A DNA stretch of 64,000 nt from Mastacembelus armatus (Eukaryota > Chordata > Actinopteri > Synbranchiformes > Mastacembelidae): positions 18,724,217 through 18,788,216 of the forward strand of contig NC_046640.1 of assembly GCF_900324485.2 (NCBI RefSeq), written 5' to 3'. This document shows, in pieces, positions 35,401 through 64,000 of the stretch. The translations under genes were made by a program, and so were the position numbers. Position 1 is the stretch's first letter; each line of letters opens with the position of its first letter. The notes beneath the pieces were generated by a model that worked only from the letters and a program-made list of their open reading frames with translations, was not told where the DNA came from and ran no database searches.

Positions 35401-37565
35401 AAATAATTCGTAGATTGCATTTGCTCCCTCTGATTTTATTTTATTGCTTTGACCTCTTCCAGAAATCTCGGTCTGCTGAACATCATGGCGTCCCATGGAT
35501 CAAACCAGCACTGGTGGCCGTGGTTCAACATGACAGATCCAAGCTCTGTGTCTATAGCTGAATACAGAGAGTGGTACAGTCACTACAGATCGATGGTGGG
35601 TCCTAACATCACTGACTGCAGTCTGGAGCAAGAGATGAATAAGGTGTTCTTGAGATAATAACTTACTTTCTATATGTATGTATATGTTTATTTCTTAATA
35701 TTGAGGTCTTTCAAGACAAATGTGAGAGCTGAAAGAGCTAAAACCAAGAAGTGTCCTTGGGAGAATGATTTAACAGTAAAGGGATAAAAAGTATCTCAAA
35801 AACAATAAAACAAGGTTTTGGTACATTACACACCAAGATTGGGTTAATATACTTTATCACATACATTTGTTGTTTCTTAGTGTGTTCAGGGAGCCACTAA
35901 ATTCATTCACTTACATATTTACAGTCTGAGGCCAACATTTCTATAATTCATATTTCAGACGTTGTATTTTCTCACTGTATTTTCTTCCTGTGCTGTGTGT
36001 GAGTGCAGGGTGTTGAAGGGACAGGCCTGGCATTCATAGCATTTACTGAAGTCATGGCCGTCTTCCCAGCCAGCCCCTTCTGGTCCACACTGTTTTTTCT
36101 AATGCTGCTCAACCTGGGCCTCAGCACCATGTTTGGGACCATGCAGGGAATCCTCACACCTCTGATGGACAATTTCAGCCTCTCGGGACTCCGGCGGACT
36201 CTCCTTACTGGTAATGCTTTCAACATTTTATTTCTTAGAATATAGACAGCAGTTGCTGTTTGCAGTTATGGAACATTACAAAAACCTGTACCTGTACCAG
36301 CTAATTCTGGACACTGACTGGTCTTCGCTGTATATGAATATATAGAAAAATAAAATAAGATAATCAAACTTAGCTTAAATGCCAGAATCACTGAAAATAT
36401 TTGTTTAAACAGCGATGACTGACACCACCACGTTTACTGACAAGTTTAAAGGGACAATACTACAGTATATTGAATCAAATGAATTTAACAAGGTTTGTTC
36501 TGTATTATTTTCTAACACTGCCTACATTCTTGTTTTTCAGTGTCCACCTGTGCTTTGGGGTTCTTGATAGGGCTGTTGTTCACCCAGCGTTCAGGAAACT
36601 ACTTTGTGACTATGTTTGATGACTACTCAGCAACACTACCTCTGGTCATTGTAGTGATTTTTGAAACCATTAGTGTGGCGTGGATTTATGGAACTGATCG
36701 GTAAGATCATTTTTGCCTTTGTCCTCTTTTATTTTTTATATTTTATTTTCTTATTTTGACAAGATTCATCTAAAATGTTTGTATGACTGCAGTTTCCTGG
36801 ATGATGTTGAAGTCATGCTCAAATGGCGTCCTCCAGTAGTTTACAAATATCTTTGGAAATACGTTTGTTTATTGGCGATGATTGGTCTTCTGGCTGCCAG
36901 TTTGCTGCGCATGGTCTTCAAAGGGCCCACGTACACTGCCTGGAATCGAAGCACAGTAAGAAACTGCACCTTTGATTTTTATGCTTCGCTCAAACATCTT
37001 TCATTTTCTTATTATGGACGTGCTATTATTGCTGCTCTAAATTCCACAAAAGAATGATTAACGTAAAAGACTGAAGTATTCACAGTGTTAAAGTTTCTTT
37101 GTAGTCACTAACAAAACAGTTAATCCTGTGTTCATTGTCTGTGAAAAGACTGTAGTTCCTGAGCACTGCTCTTCCTGCACATGTATTTCTCTCTGAGCTG
37201 CTGTGTCTCCACCTCTTCAGGCTTCAGAGATGACTCTTGAGTACCCTGGCTGGGCCCTGGCTATGATTGTCATGCTCATAGTTTTTGCTAGCCTGCCGGT
37301 GCCTATTGGCTACATCCATTCCATGCTAAAAAATCGTCAGGTCCCTAACACTCACTCTGAGGAAGAAGGCGGTCAGGAGATGCACCATGGGTTCTACACC
37401 AAATGCACTTCCACTGAGCAGCTGGATTCCGACTTTGACCAGCGAGCCCTCTGTGAGGAGGACGAGGCTCGTCCCAGGGCGGCCTTACTGCCGATAGGCA
37501 GCGAACAATACCAGCTGCTGAGCCAGCAGGAGGAGGAAGAGGAGGAGCAAGATACAGTGATGTGA
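29404..37565 (+). CDS. slc6a16: Sodium-coupled neurotransmitter-type transporter NTT5
   Basis: Twelve coding exons: 29404-29406 (ATG alone), 32604-32817, 32946-33103, 33867-33993, 34126-34301, 34743-34853, 35022-35263, 35463-35643, 36009-36210, 36541-36700, 36793-36955, 37221-37565; 693 residues in frame. It belongs to the NTT4/B0AT2/NTT5 branch of SLC6, Na+-dependent transporters of neutral amino acids; NTT5's own substrate is unsettled. Visible: [18 protein letters not shown] (TM1, sodium/substrate site), [15 protein letters not shown] (TM3), glycosylation-type NXT/NXS sites in the second extracellular loop (ALNITNS), [12 protein letters not shown], and [20 protein letters not shown], a hallmark of this branch. 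The cytosolic tail is acidic, with a dileucine-type EQYQLL and C-terminal TVM. SLC6A15 and SLC6A17 are alternatives by sequence; adjacency to slc17a7 favours SLC6A16. Intron 1 is 3.2 kb and holds a LINE remnant. Confidence 0.9.
30340..32396 (+). mobile_element. Degenerate 5'-truncated LINE (L2/CR1-like) in slc6a16 intron 1
   Basis: Around 30930-31200 a decayed reverse transcriptase is readable on the plus strand: sequence like the DTVNHE region, then [19 protein letters not shown], then [10 protein letters not shown], corresponding to the YADD region. At about 32345-32395 the tail reads ggtgctttacagataaattg then aattgaatt, a teleost L2-type 3' end. The frame is broken by stops and shifts, so the copy is old and inactive. 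The left edge is approximate, and part of 31.2-32.3 kb may be unrelated sequence. Confidence 0.6.
34014..34072. repeat. Perfect inverted repeat: 29-bp arms, 1-bp centre
   Basis: 34014-34042 and 34044-34072 are exact reverse complements separated by the single base c at 34043. Each arm also contains the self-complementary pair atagatg/catctat. It lies in the 132-bp intron between slc6a16 exons 4 and 5, ending just before an AG at 34073-34074. Confidence 0.95.
34073..34100 (+). repeat. Two tandem copies of a 14-bp unit (agtgcaaggtttac)
   Basis: The unit agtgcaaggtttac occurs at 34073-34086 and again at 34087-34100 without change, directly after the palindrome and 25 bp before the assigned exon 5 start of slc6a16. 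Confidence 0.95.
34457..34590 (+). repeat. Dispersed teleost repeat fragment (copy 1)
   Basis: The stretch reads agaagatgagcaccact, later ggctgcagcaggcagctagt, then cgactggaaacagg. This is the pattern of a very common fish dispersed element (agctag-rich, actggaaacagg). It lies in the slc6a16 intron before exon 6. A second member lies at about 49085-49220. Family and ends are uncertain. Confidence 0.5.
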
Positions 37566-38272
37566 TTACGGCTGTGTGAAGGTAGTTGTTTGAGAGACAA
37601 AATGCTGAACTACAGAGTGTGTACAAGCAAGACCCTGCAAGAAAGATGGCAACGTAAAGGGAGGACACAAGAGTCTGTGTTGTACCCAGTGACAACATTC
37701 AGTCAGTTTTCTAAAATTGATAATCCAAAGTTGTTTGAACTGTTTATGTTGAAGGTTCATTACCAATCACATTGAAATCTTTGATACATGGAGTTTTGAA
37801 ACTACAATTCCTCTATTTCAACCCTCCTCAGTTTCTGAATTACTCATGCTGGCCAGAACATAGAAACACTTTAAGGTATATGACATATGAAGAGACTGCT
37901 GTTCATCGGAAAACAAAGAATTTATGAAAGATTTTAAGATAAGGGATGTTCCAGCCACCGTCATGTCAAACTAGTTTTAGTGCAAGTTACTGGTGAATTG
38001 AAACCCTGTGAACTGACAGATGTGGACACTTTGATTGGTCCTTGCTTTTTCAAACTCCTGTTTGAGTGTTAAAAATTGATTTTAGGGTTAAGGTTAGAAC
38101 TTGATTTAGGTCAGTTTGGGCAATGTATTATATTGACAACCGTGGTGTAAGGTTAGGATTCGGGTTAGCCCAAGTAGTGGTGATGGTTAAGGTTAGGTTA
38201 AGTCTCCAGGAAATGACTGTAAGTCAATGTGCTCAATTTAATGTCCCCAGAAGAAATGAAAAGATATATATA

Positions 38273-38309
<37 letters not shown>

Positions 38310-39107
38310 TCAGTTTAGATGTTAAATGACAGATCTTAATATGAAACTAAGATTATTTTACATTAGTTGTATGATTTTACCTCATAAGGTCACAACAGTG
38401 TCCAGTGGTGCAATATTGTATTGTTCTTAAGTGTTTAAATAAACCTCCAGATGGCAGCATCCTGGGTGAAGGTACCTTTACAGCTCCACTCAAACCTGTA
38501 GCTGTTAGCACCTTTAAAGGTGTGATATCTAATGTTTATTTTGCTCTTTATAAAGCTGAAGATCATTATGATTTTATATTTGACTTTATTAACAGACTCA
38601 GTAGATTGAACTAAGGATGGAATAGTTCATATTATTTAGTATAAAACAGTTTTTATTGATAGATATTAATATAATACTCATGTTCTTAATTATAGGTGGA
38701 ATGTTATGAATTGGTTTGTTTTTTTTTAAAGGAATAACTAGTTAAAAATAAAAACATCCTGAAAGAATATGAAAATTCTGCAATTCACTGCACTGTCGGG
38801 GAACTTTGCACTTTTTGATCCTGGTATTTTATCATATTTACACTTGGTACAAATTGCATGGATATTCAATATCGTCTTTAACTTAATGTCTTCATTTTCA
38901 GTAGATTACTGCTTTATTAACAGAGACCAAACGTGAACTTGCACTTTGAAAGGCCCAGCGTTTCTGTGACCCATCTGAGAGAGAAGTGAGCTCTCGCGGG
39001 TAGGGAGGGATGAGAGACGTGGGGGAGAGAGAGGACTGTGCGCACTCGGGCAGAACGGGACGGTGCGTGGGACATCAGCACACCGGCAGGGTCAAGGCGC
39101 CGCAAGG
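37566..39107 (+). other. slc6a16 3' UTR, intergenic sequence, slc17a7 5' UTR
   Basis: AATAAA at 38438-38443 is a likely slc6a16 poly(A) signal, giving a 3' UTR of about 870 bp. About 38050-38310 holds a fish-type dispersed repeat (ggttaaggttagg, gtctccaggaaatgactg) ending in a (TG)n tract. From about 38930 the sequence turns GC-rich into the slc17a7 5' UTR. No further gene is seen. Confidence 0.5.
38058..38310 (+). repeat. GGTTAGG-type dispersed repeat ending in (TG)n
   Basis: Irregular ggttaaggttagg runs are followed by gtctccaggaaatgactgta, tcaatttaatgtcccc and a (TG)n tract of about 36 bp (38274-38309). This combination recurs in fish 3' UTRs. Sequence resembling its reverse complement occurs at about 51600-51720, in the slc17a7 3' UTR. 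Confidence 0.5.
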
Positions 39108-50021
<10,914 letters not shown>

Positions 50022-51735
50022 AAAATCAACATGATTCAAGTTTTAAAAAAAAATTAGGAAAAGATGAAGATTTTTTTGGAGAGGGACTGTAAGAAAGTCA
50101 CTGCAGTACTGATGGACCTGCTGTGTGCTTTTGTACAATATTTACAACTGCACATATCAAATGTGTGTCTGATGCATTCCATGGTGTATGTGTGTACGTG
50201 TATGAGTGTGTGTAAGCATGTGCATGCAGGTGTACCTAAACACAAACTGAACTCATCTCCCAGATTTCCTTCTTGCTCCTGGGCTCATTGTAATTGGTCA
50301 GGAATTCTGGTTCCACAACATCCTAGAGAAATTAGGTGGGGGGGGGGGGGGGGGTTGCTTGGTGTAGCAATTCTCTAAACCCTGGTGGTGTTTTTTTCTG
50401 TTTTTAAATTTTAATGTATAAGCCGCACATTTACTTTTTTGCTGGGGAAGCACCTTTGAGGCCACAGTTTTAAAATGTAAACCCTTAGAGCATACAACTT
50501 TATACAACTTTGTCCAAATTACATGAACTCAGTTCATTTTATGGTGAGAATCTGTCATGTTTTAAACCCTGTTACTTTCAAACTTCTCAAAGAAGGAAAA
50601 GGTGCTTAAGTGTCAATCTGTTTATGTGTTTGTAAAGCTTTTGTTATAACAGGCTGCCCAATTTGTATGTGCACGCGTGTGTGTGTGTGTGTGTGTGTGT
50701 GTAAGCTAATGCTTGAGTTTGTGCACAAAGCTGTGTGTGGTGTTTAGCTTAGTCTCGCCTGGGTCTGACTGAAGTAGGTCATGTCCAGCCAGACTCATGG
50801 GTCAGAGAACACATATCTTGAGTAATCATCTGACACTTGTGGTTTACACTATGTGTGTGTTCCCTTTGGAGAGGTGGCCATGAATGATAAGTACAGTGTG
50901 AGAGTTTGTTAACCAGTGCAAAGCAGTAGCAGTGTTTCCAGGCATCACATCATGTCCTGTTGTCTGTCGCTGCCTCTATTCTATCCTCTCCCCCTGTTTT
51001 CCTTCATGTGTTTAACAGGACATTCTGTCTTCTTCTTTTCTGGTTTTAATTCAATCTGTGCTTTCCCTTTAAATGTTTGAGTTGGTGGGTCTGGGCTTTT
51101 CAGATTGTCTGTGTGTGGGATAGTGAGTGTGTTGTGTTAGATGCAGGTGAGCATGCTTTAATAAGCACAGCATTGCATCATCACTCTCTTGCTTTTACAC
51201 ACAGACTGCAAATTTCATGCAAGCACAGTTAAGTGCACCATGTGCAGAAGGAGTGGTGCTGCAGTGTTTGGTATTTATGTGGCTGTTGGAGTAAAGATCC
51301 CATGGTGCAGATGGTAACAGGTGGGGATTAGCCAGAATCAATTATCATACGTTATTAGAGGGTGTGGTTATGGTTTGCAAACAATGACTAATCACATCAG
51401 TTGTTTTCTTGTCCTTTTAAAGCAGTGTCCACTCCATTTTAACGCAATAACAGCTGGATAATGCAGTGGAGACTCCAGAAAAGCTTCTGATGCAGGAAAG
51501 AAACACAGAGAACAGGTAGAGCCAACAGATAAGATACATGAAACCTGCATGTTTGCATTCATTTTTCACTTGATATTGACTTATATTAGTTTACTATATT
51601 AGACTTAACCATAACCACCAGTTGCCTAAATCTCACCTCACCCTAACCTTAAACCAAATCATCAATTAGTAGGTAGTCTGAGTCACAAAATCATTTTTGT
51701 CCCCACAGTGTGAGCACTATCAGGTGTTACATGTT

Positions 51736-51800
51736 ATTTTTCAGAATCAGAATCAGAATCAGAATGAGCTTTATTGCCAAGTGAGTGTGCGCACACACAC
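51736..51800. repeat. Fish dispersed repeat fragment (AATCAG)n-CTTTATTGCCAAGT
   Basis: Tandem agaatc units are followed by gagctttattgccaagtgag and a CA run. This is a commonly seen teleost repeat end, possibly a LINE tail of Rex1-like type. The assignment is from memory and tentative. Confidence 0.45.
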
Positions 51801-52346
51801 ACACACAAGGAATTTGTTTAGGTACGGGGGGGGGGGGTACTCCAGTGCAAATTTAAATTTAAAGGTACATTTGCAGGCAACTCTTTTCCAGATAAACAGT
51901 CAGGCTCTGTTTAACCTATAGAGGTTTTGTGAGTTGAGCTCACTTTTGTGAGAAGAACTGCTGAAATGTTAAGATTTGTTTTTTTTTTGTTTTTTTTTTC
52001 AATCAAATGAGGATTTAATGGTAAAATGTGTTAGTGAGTAAAGTTTTGTGTACACGACTATGTAACAAAGGCAAATTACTGTTTTATGAGTGACAAGATT
52101 TGAATGATTGTTGCGATGAACAATTTCATTTTTAAGTGTTGTGTTGGTGTATTTTAATCAAGTTTCTTCTTTGTCTCAGTTTATGGTTGTTCCATTGTTG
52201 TCCTCTTCCTTCTTGATGAAATGTGTGGTTACCTGGTTGGACTCAGTGTAAAAAAAAATTAAAAGGAAATGCTAGTATTTAAACTTGAATATAAGATGGA
52301 AATATTCTATGTATAAAAGATGTATATGTGAGATATCCTTGTGTAT

Positions 52347-52352
52347 AATAAA
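52347..52352 (+). terminator. Candidate slc17a7 polyadenylation signal AATAAA
   Basis: First convincing AATAAA after the slc17a7 stop, in an AT-rich region 2.3 kb downstream. Confidence 0.5.
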
Positions 52353-52712
52353 ATTTAAGCAATTTTCAGATCTTGAACTAATGGCTTTAGGATTTTATCA
52401 CCAAAACAGCAGGAAAAAACATTAAATTAGTGTTGATTTTTAATATTATGCCCACACTGTCAGTTCTGTCTTTCTCTCTCTTTCTCTTGGGACAGATGGA
52501 TGCGGGATTATCTCTGTGATTTTAGGCAAAGATTAGATAGGAGAGCAGATGCACTCAGTGGGAGAGGGAGCGAGAAACATGGATGTCACACGGCACGGGA
52601 AGTGAGGATGAGGGACCAGAGGGTGGGGTATGATGCCTGCAGGATGTGTGCATCCAGTGTGACTGAAGATAAACCTTTAAGATGCATGAAATTGTCATCA
52701 TTTATAAATCTT

Positions 52713-52740
52713 TTACAGTAGACAAGAAAATCTACTGTAA
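52713..52740. repeat. Short inverted repeat ttacagtaga / tctactgtaa
   Basis: Ten-base perfect arms (52713-52722 and 52731-52740) flank an 8-base loop, caagaaaa, in the slc17a7-ras intergenic region. Flanking tttataaa copies extend the symmetry imperfectly. It may be a small hairpin or transposon remnant. Confidence 0.6.
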
Positions 52741-53199
52741 TGCATTTTATAAATTTTAACAATTCTTTTACCAAAACACCTCAGAACAACAGGGGCTACA
52801 AAGTCACGTTATTTTTCTAATTATATTTCCTATAATGTAATATGTTGCATATAAATGTAGGTTTAAATCGGGTTTTTGTTCTGTTGCAGTTCCCAAATAT
52901 GACCACCAGAGGGCAGTGAACACCCAGATCCACGGTGAACACCAACTATTGTCAAGGCAGACGAAATGCCATATTAACACTTCCGGTGAGAACTTTCAAA
53001 ATAAAATAATAGAAGCCTTCTAAGAGGCTAAGAGTTTTGCACTGCTTAGAGCAGGTGTACATTCTATATGATATCGGAAGATAGATGAGTATGAATACCA
53101 TTATTCGTATCCATCAGTTATAAATTTCTACCCGCCCAAAAAAAGACGAGTTTAGAGAAGGAATGTTCACTAAATCGTGCTCAGTGAAGGCTGTTCGTG

Positions 53200-56033
<2,834 letters not shown>

Positions 56034-57282
56034 CAAACCATACACTCTCACCAGCATCCCCCCATGGCGCTTGTTTCATGCTCCCCTGCACACACTGCAC
56101 CTTTCCTCTCATTCTGGAGATGTCCTGCACATTTCCAGGCAGGGACTTAAGCATGACAAGGGCATTTTACCTGCTGTCACAGTTTCCACTTACAGTATGT
56201 CGCCATTTAGTCCTCCAATGACAACTAGAAGCCCCCCCCCCCCCTTTTTTTTTTTTTTTTTGTTTTGTTTTGTTTTGTTTAGTCAGCATTTGTCAAAACC
56301 TGTTTGGTGTGTGTGGTCAAGTTTTATTTTCCCCAGATATTTTTTCTGATTGTAAATTGTCGGGCCAGTGTTTTCAGCTCCTCTTGACTATTTAGGGGAT
56401 TCACAGTGGAGCTTCACCGCACTTTGCACTGTTACTTCTGCAGATGCATTGAATCCAAATCCTCAAAATTATTTTAGGACTCAATACACTGTTTGGGGTG
56501 AAATGTTATATATGATTGCTCAATGTCCATCTGATTTCATGAGAAAACAGTATCACAATGACTTGGATACTTTTTTGCCATGAAAATATTTTTTGGGGAA
56601 AAAAAATCCTTTTTTCATAGTTTTGTGTATCCTCTGGGGTTTGAAACACAACAGCAGTGCCTAGTTCATTTCTTTAATTTTCTCACAAAGACTGTCAATG
56701 AAAATGCTGTAATAGGATAGGATCACCACAGTAACAAAAGCCTCAAAACTGTTTTAGACTCATAGGTGCACTTTATGCATTTCCTGTTGTGTATGCTATT
56801 GTAGAATGTTAGTTAGTAACAGAGTGGGAGCATGTAAATTTGATTGGCTGAGATTTGATGGCAGTTTCCATAATTTCACACCATCATTAACTTACTGTCT
56901 GTCAGCCCTGTTTGTTTTTCCAGTCAATTTTATAATTAATTTTTGTATAAGCCCAGTGCCATCCGTGGTTGAAATCTTACATCATCCACCGATGTTGAAA
57001 CCAGTGTTGAACTTAAATCTCACAGGAAGAGTCTTATTTCATCATTCTTGATACTGAATGATACAGATATTGAAAAGGACAAACAACTTTATAGCTCCCT
57101 TTGTTTAATAATTGCCATCAGTCTAAATGTAATGGATTGTTAAATTTTTATATTTGTAGTTCTTCCAAATAATTTGCCAAAACCAATTTTAAAACCTTTC
57201 CATCAAGAAAAACTTACTGAAGTGAAATCACTGACTGACATAGGATTTAAAGGGCTAAATAAGTTTTGAATGTAAAAAGTGT

Positions 57283-57556
57283 TTTAAAGGCCCACTGTGT
57301 AACAGATTTGCTTGCAGAACAACAGTAGGGGGCAGCATTTCAACACAGGCACATAATACTAGTAGAGAGAGCCAGAGCGTACTTTAGTTTGTCAGGTTGG
57401 GGGTGTGAGATTATGTGAGGGCAGGGTGGAGTGCTTTAGGTTCTTCTACTGTAGGACCAAGCAGGCTGGCTGGGCTCAATTCCTCCGAGTTGCATCCAGT
57501 GTCATAACGTGGGATGGGACATTTTGTTTAATTCTATTACACAGTGCGCCTTTAAC
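57283..57556. mobile_element. Inverted-repeat element with TTAAAGGC(C/G)CACTGTGTAA ends
   Basis: Left end (57283-57303) tttaaaggcccactgtgtaa and right end (57536-57556) ttacacagtgcgcctttaa are reverse complements at about 18 of 21 positions. The interior is non-coding, about 270 bp in all. It is a small non-autonomous DNA transposon by structure; the superfamily is not certain. Confidence 0.75.
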
Positions 57557-58807
57557 AAGAAACGGGATTCAAAAGTATTTATTTGTAAAATGACTTCACT
57601 TTTCAATATTACCAACTCTCCATTCAGAGATACAACCTGATTTTCAACCTGAAAAAAGAAAGAAAAAAAAAAAGCAGGCACTGTTTTCTGTTTTTTCTGG
57701 CACTGTCTGCTAACAGCGATTCTTCTAAACTAATTTCCATGAATAATCACAGCTGAATACTGTAAAGATGATGCATGGAAAGTGTGATTGAGAGTATTAC
57801 AATTTGTCCATTTTGTGTCAACTATACAAATCAGTTCTCCCAGCTGTGCTGACAGGCATGCTTTCCATGCAGCATCTTTAGTGTCCATTTGTAATAATTC
57901 ACTTTAGAGTGTGAATACTACAAGCACATTTAGATGGATCCCTGTTAGCTGACTGACCATGTGATTGATCTTTCAGCAAAGTTTCAGATTTGAAACTGAA
58001 AGCAATAATCAATCTCTAAAAGGAGAGTGTCAAATGTAATGTAAGTTTCAAAGCTATGAAGACACCAGTTTGTTACACTGAAAATTATGCAATTTTTAAC
58101 ACATTTAGATTTCAATTTTCAGAAGTTTGAACCCTATTTTTGTTTTATTTTATCCATTCAAAATTTGTCAACCTTTCAGATTCAATTTTCAATGTCATAC
58201 ATTTGGTCAATTTCACTTCATAGAAACTACTATTCACATATTTACTGAAATTATATCAAAGTTCTATTAACTAAATGCCGTTGAATTATAATGTAACAAG
58301 TGTATCCGCCCATTAAGGATTCACACCTGCTATGTTGTAAAATCAGGCTGCAAATGTGTCATTATCTCGACTTATTGTGACTAAAAATATAAAGTTTGAT
58401 TGTTCTGAACGTCTCACTGACAGCTATGTAAACCTTATTATGCACTCTGCTGTAATGAACAATTAAATGTCTTTGTGTCACTGTGGATTGACATTAGATA
58501 AAACAGAAATCTGTCTGCTCAGTAACGTGCAAGTTATTGTCAACTGGCATGAGAACCGTAAACATTTTACTGGATGACTGATCGTCTGACCACATAACAG
58601 GGAAAAGTAGTTGAAGACCATCCACAGTGTAAAAATTGTTTAATTAAGAAAAATGGGACTTTCACACTTCACTTCTGCCATTTTTCTCTCTGCAACCGAT
58701 ATCGCAAACAGCTACATCGCTGGCTCTAACTAATCGATACATACATTCGTTGCCAACTATTATTTTTGCAATGATTTGGTAATGGCCATAAATACCAAAA
58801 AAGTTAT

Positions 58808-58813
58808 TTTATT
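58808..58813 (-). terminator. pold1 polyadenylation signal (AATAAA on minus strand)
   Basis: TTTATT on the plus strand, 160 bp beyond the pold1 stop, in an AT-rich 3' UTR. Confidence 0.6.
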
Positions 58814-58972
58814 TTACAAAAAAAATAATGTAAGTTATTTACATTAGAAAATATAGAAATAGTGTGATATAAATGGATTTGACAAGAACAAAAACATTCA
58901 GGAAAAAAAATACAGTGAGACAGTACAGTCGTCTGAAATGAGGCACAAGAGGACAGAGTGTGTGCCTTTTTC

Positions 58973-64000
<5,028 letters not shown>

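Larger units (their letters stand above)
50022..52352 (+). other. Probable long 3' UTR of slc17a7
   Basis: After the stop at 50019-50021 the first convincing AATAAA is at 52347-52352, which would make a 3' UTR of about 2.3 kb. It contains an 18-base poly(G) run (about 50337-50354), a (GT)n run near 50680-50702, and a short poly(G) at about 51826-51837. It also carries a repeat around 51736-51800 with agaatcagaatcagaatgag and ctttattgccaagt, typical of a fish dispersed element. No coding exon is recognised. Confidence 0.5.
56034..58972. other. Convergent intergenic region between ras and pold1
   Basis: It begins with the ras 3' UTR, including a C-run/T-run near 56231-56276. The pold1 3' end lies at the right; TTTATT at 58808-58813 is a minus-strand AATAAA for pold1. 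An inverted-repeat element occupies 57283-57556. The remainder is AT-rich with no recognisable exon. Confidence 0.5.

Noticed and set aside
38080-38215. Telomere-like GGTTAGG repeats
   Set aside because: The units are irregular and part of a common dispersed fish repeat, not a TTAGGG array.

Overview
The window is vertebrate nuclear DNA from a ray-finned fish. Genes are split into many short exons with GT-AG introns, mostly 80 bp to 2 kb long. The encoded proteins align closely, from memory, with human orthologues. Repeats are of teleost type: LINE/L2-like tails, small inverted-repeat DNA transposons and long microsatellites. Intron compactness and the repeat types suggest a percomorph, but this is an inference. 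No prokaryotic, organellar or viral content was seen.
Layout. 144-528 (+): C-terminal end of an unidentified protein. 1418-3162 (+): antkmt, complete in five exons. 5097-16512 (+): xpo6 (exportin-6), complete in 24 exons. 19084-19999 (+): nme4-type nucleoside diphosphate kinase, first exon unresolved. 21912-27159 (-): an EPS8-like adaptor, best called eps8l1, with no PTB domain found. 29404-37565 (+): slc6a16 (NTT5-type transporter), 12 exons. 39108-50021 (+): slc17a7 (vesicular glutamate transporter 1), 13 exons. 53852-56033 (+): a complete classical Ras GTPase that is not plainly HRAS, KRAS or NRAS. 58973-64000 (-): the 3' half of pold1 (DNA polymerase delta catalytic subunit), running off the right edge.
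Two conserved-synteny blocks meet at about 20-21.9 kb. Human orthologues of the left genes lie on chromosome 16p (ANTKMT, NME4, XPO6); those of the right genes lie on 19q13 (EPS8L1, SLC6A16, SLC17A7, POLD1). The right block belongs to a four-fold paralogon: EPS8/KRAS on 12p, EPS8L2/HRAS on 11p, EPS8L3/SLC6A17/NRAS on 1p. A fourth RAS gene in the 19q-type block is therefore what an early-vertebrate duplicate, lost or unrecognised in mammals, would look like. It is the most interesting feature here. Its tail is polybasic with a C-terminal CIIL box, and Cys118 is replaced by Ser.
The genes form no operon-like unit. Two (slc6a16, slc17a7) are synaptic transporters; the rest are housekeeping or signalling genes. 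eps8l1 and slc6a16 are divergent across about 2.2 kb, while nme4/eps8l1 and ras/pold1 are convergent. I did not find a novel multi-gene system. The other notable points are a perfect 29-bp-arm palindrome beside a splice site in slc6a16, four different inverted-repeat elements, and start codons isolated as 3-base coding exons in xpo6 and slc6a16.
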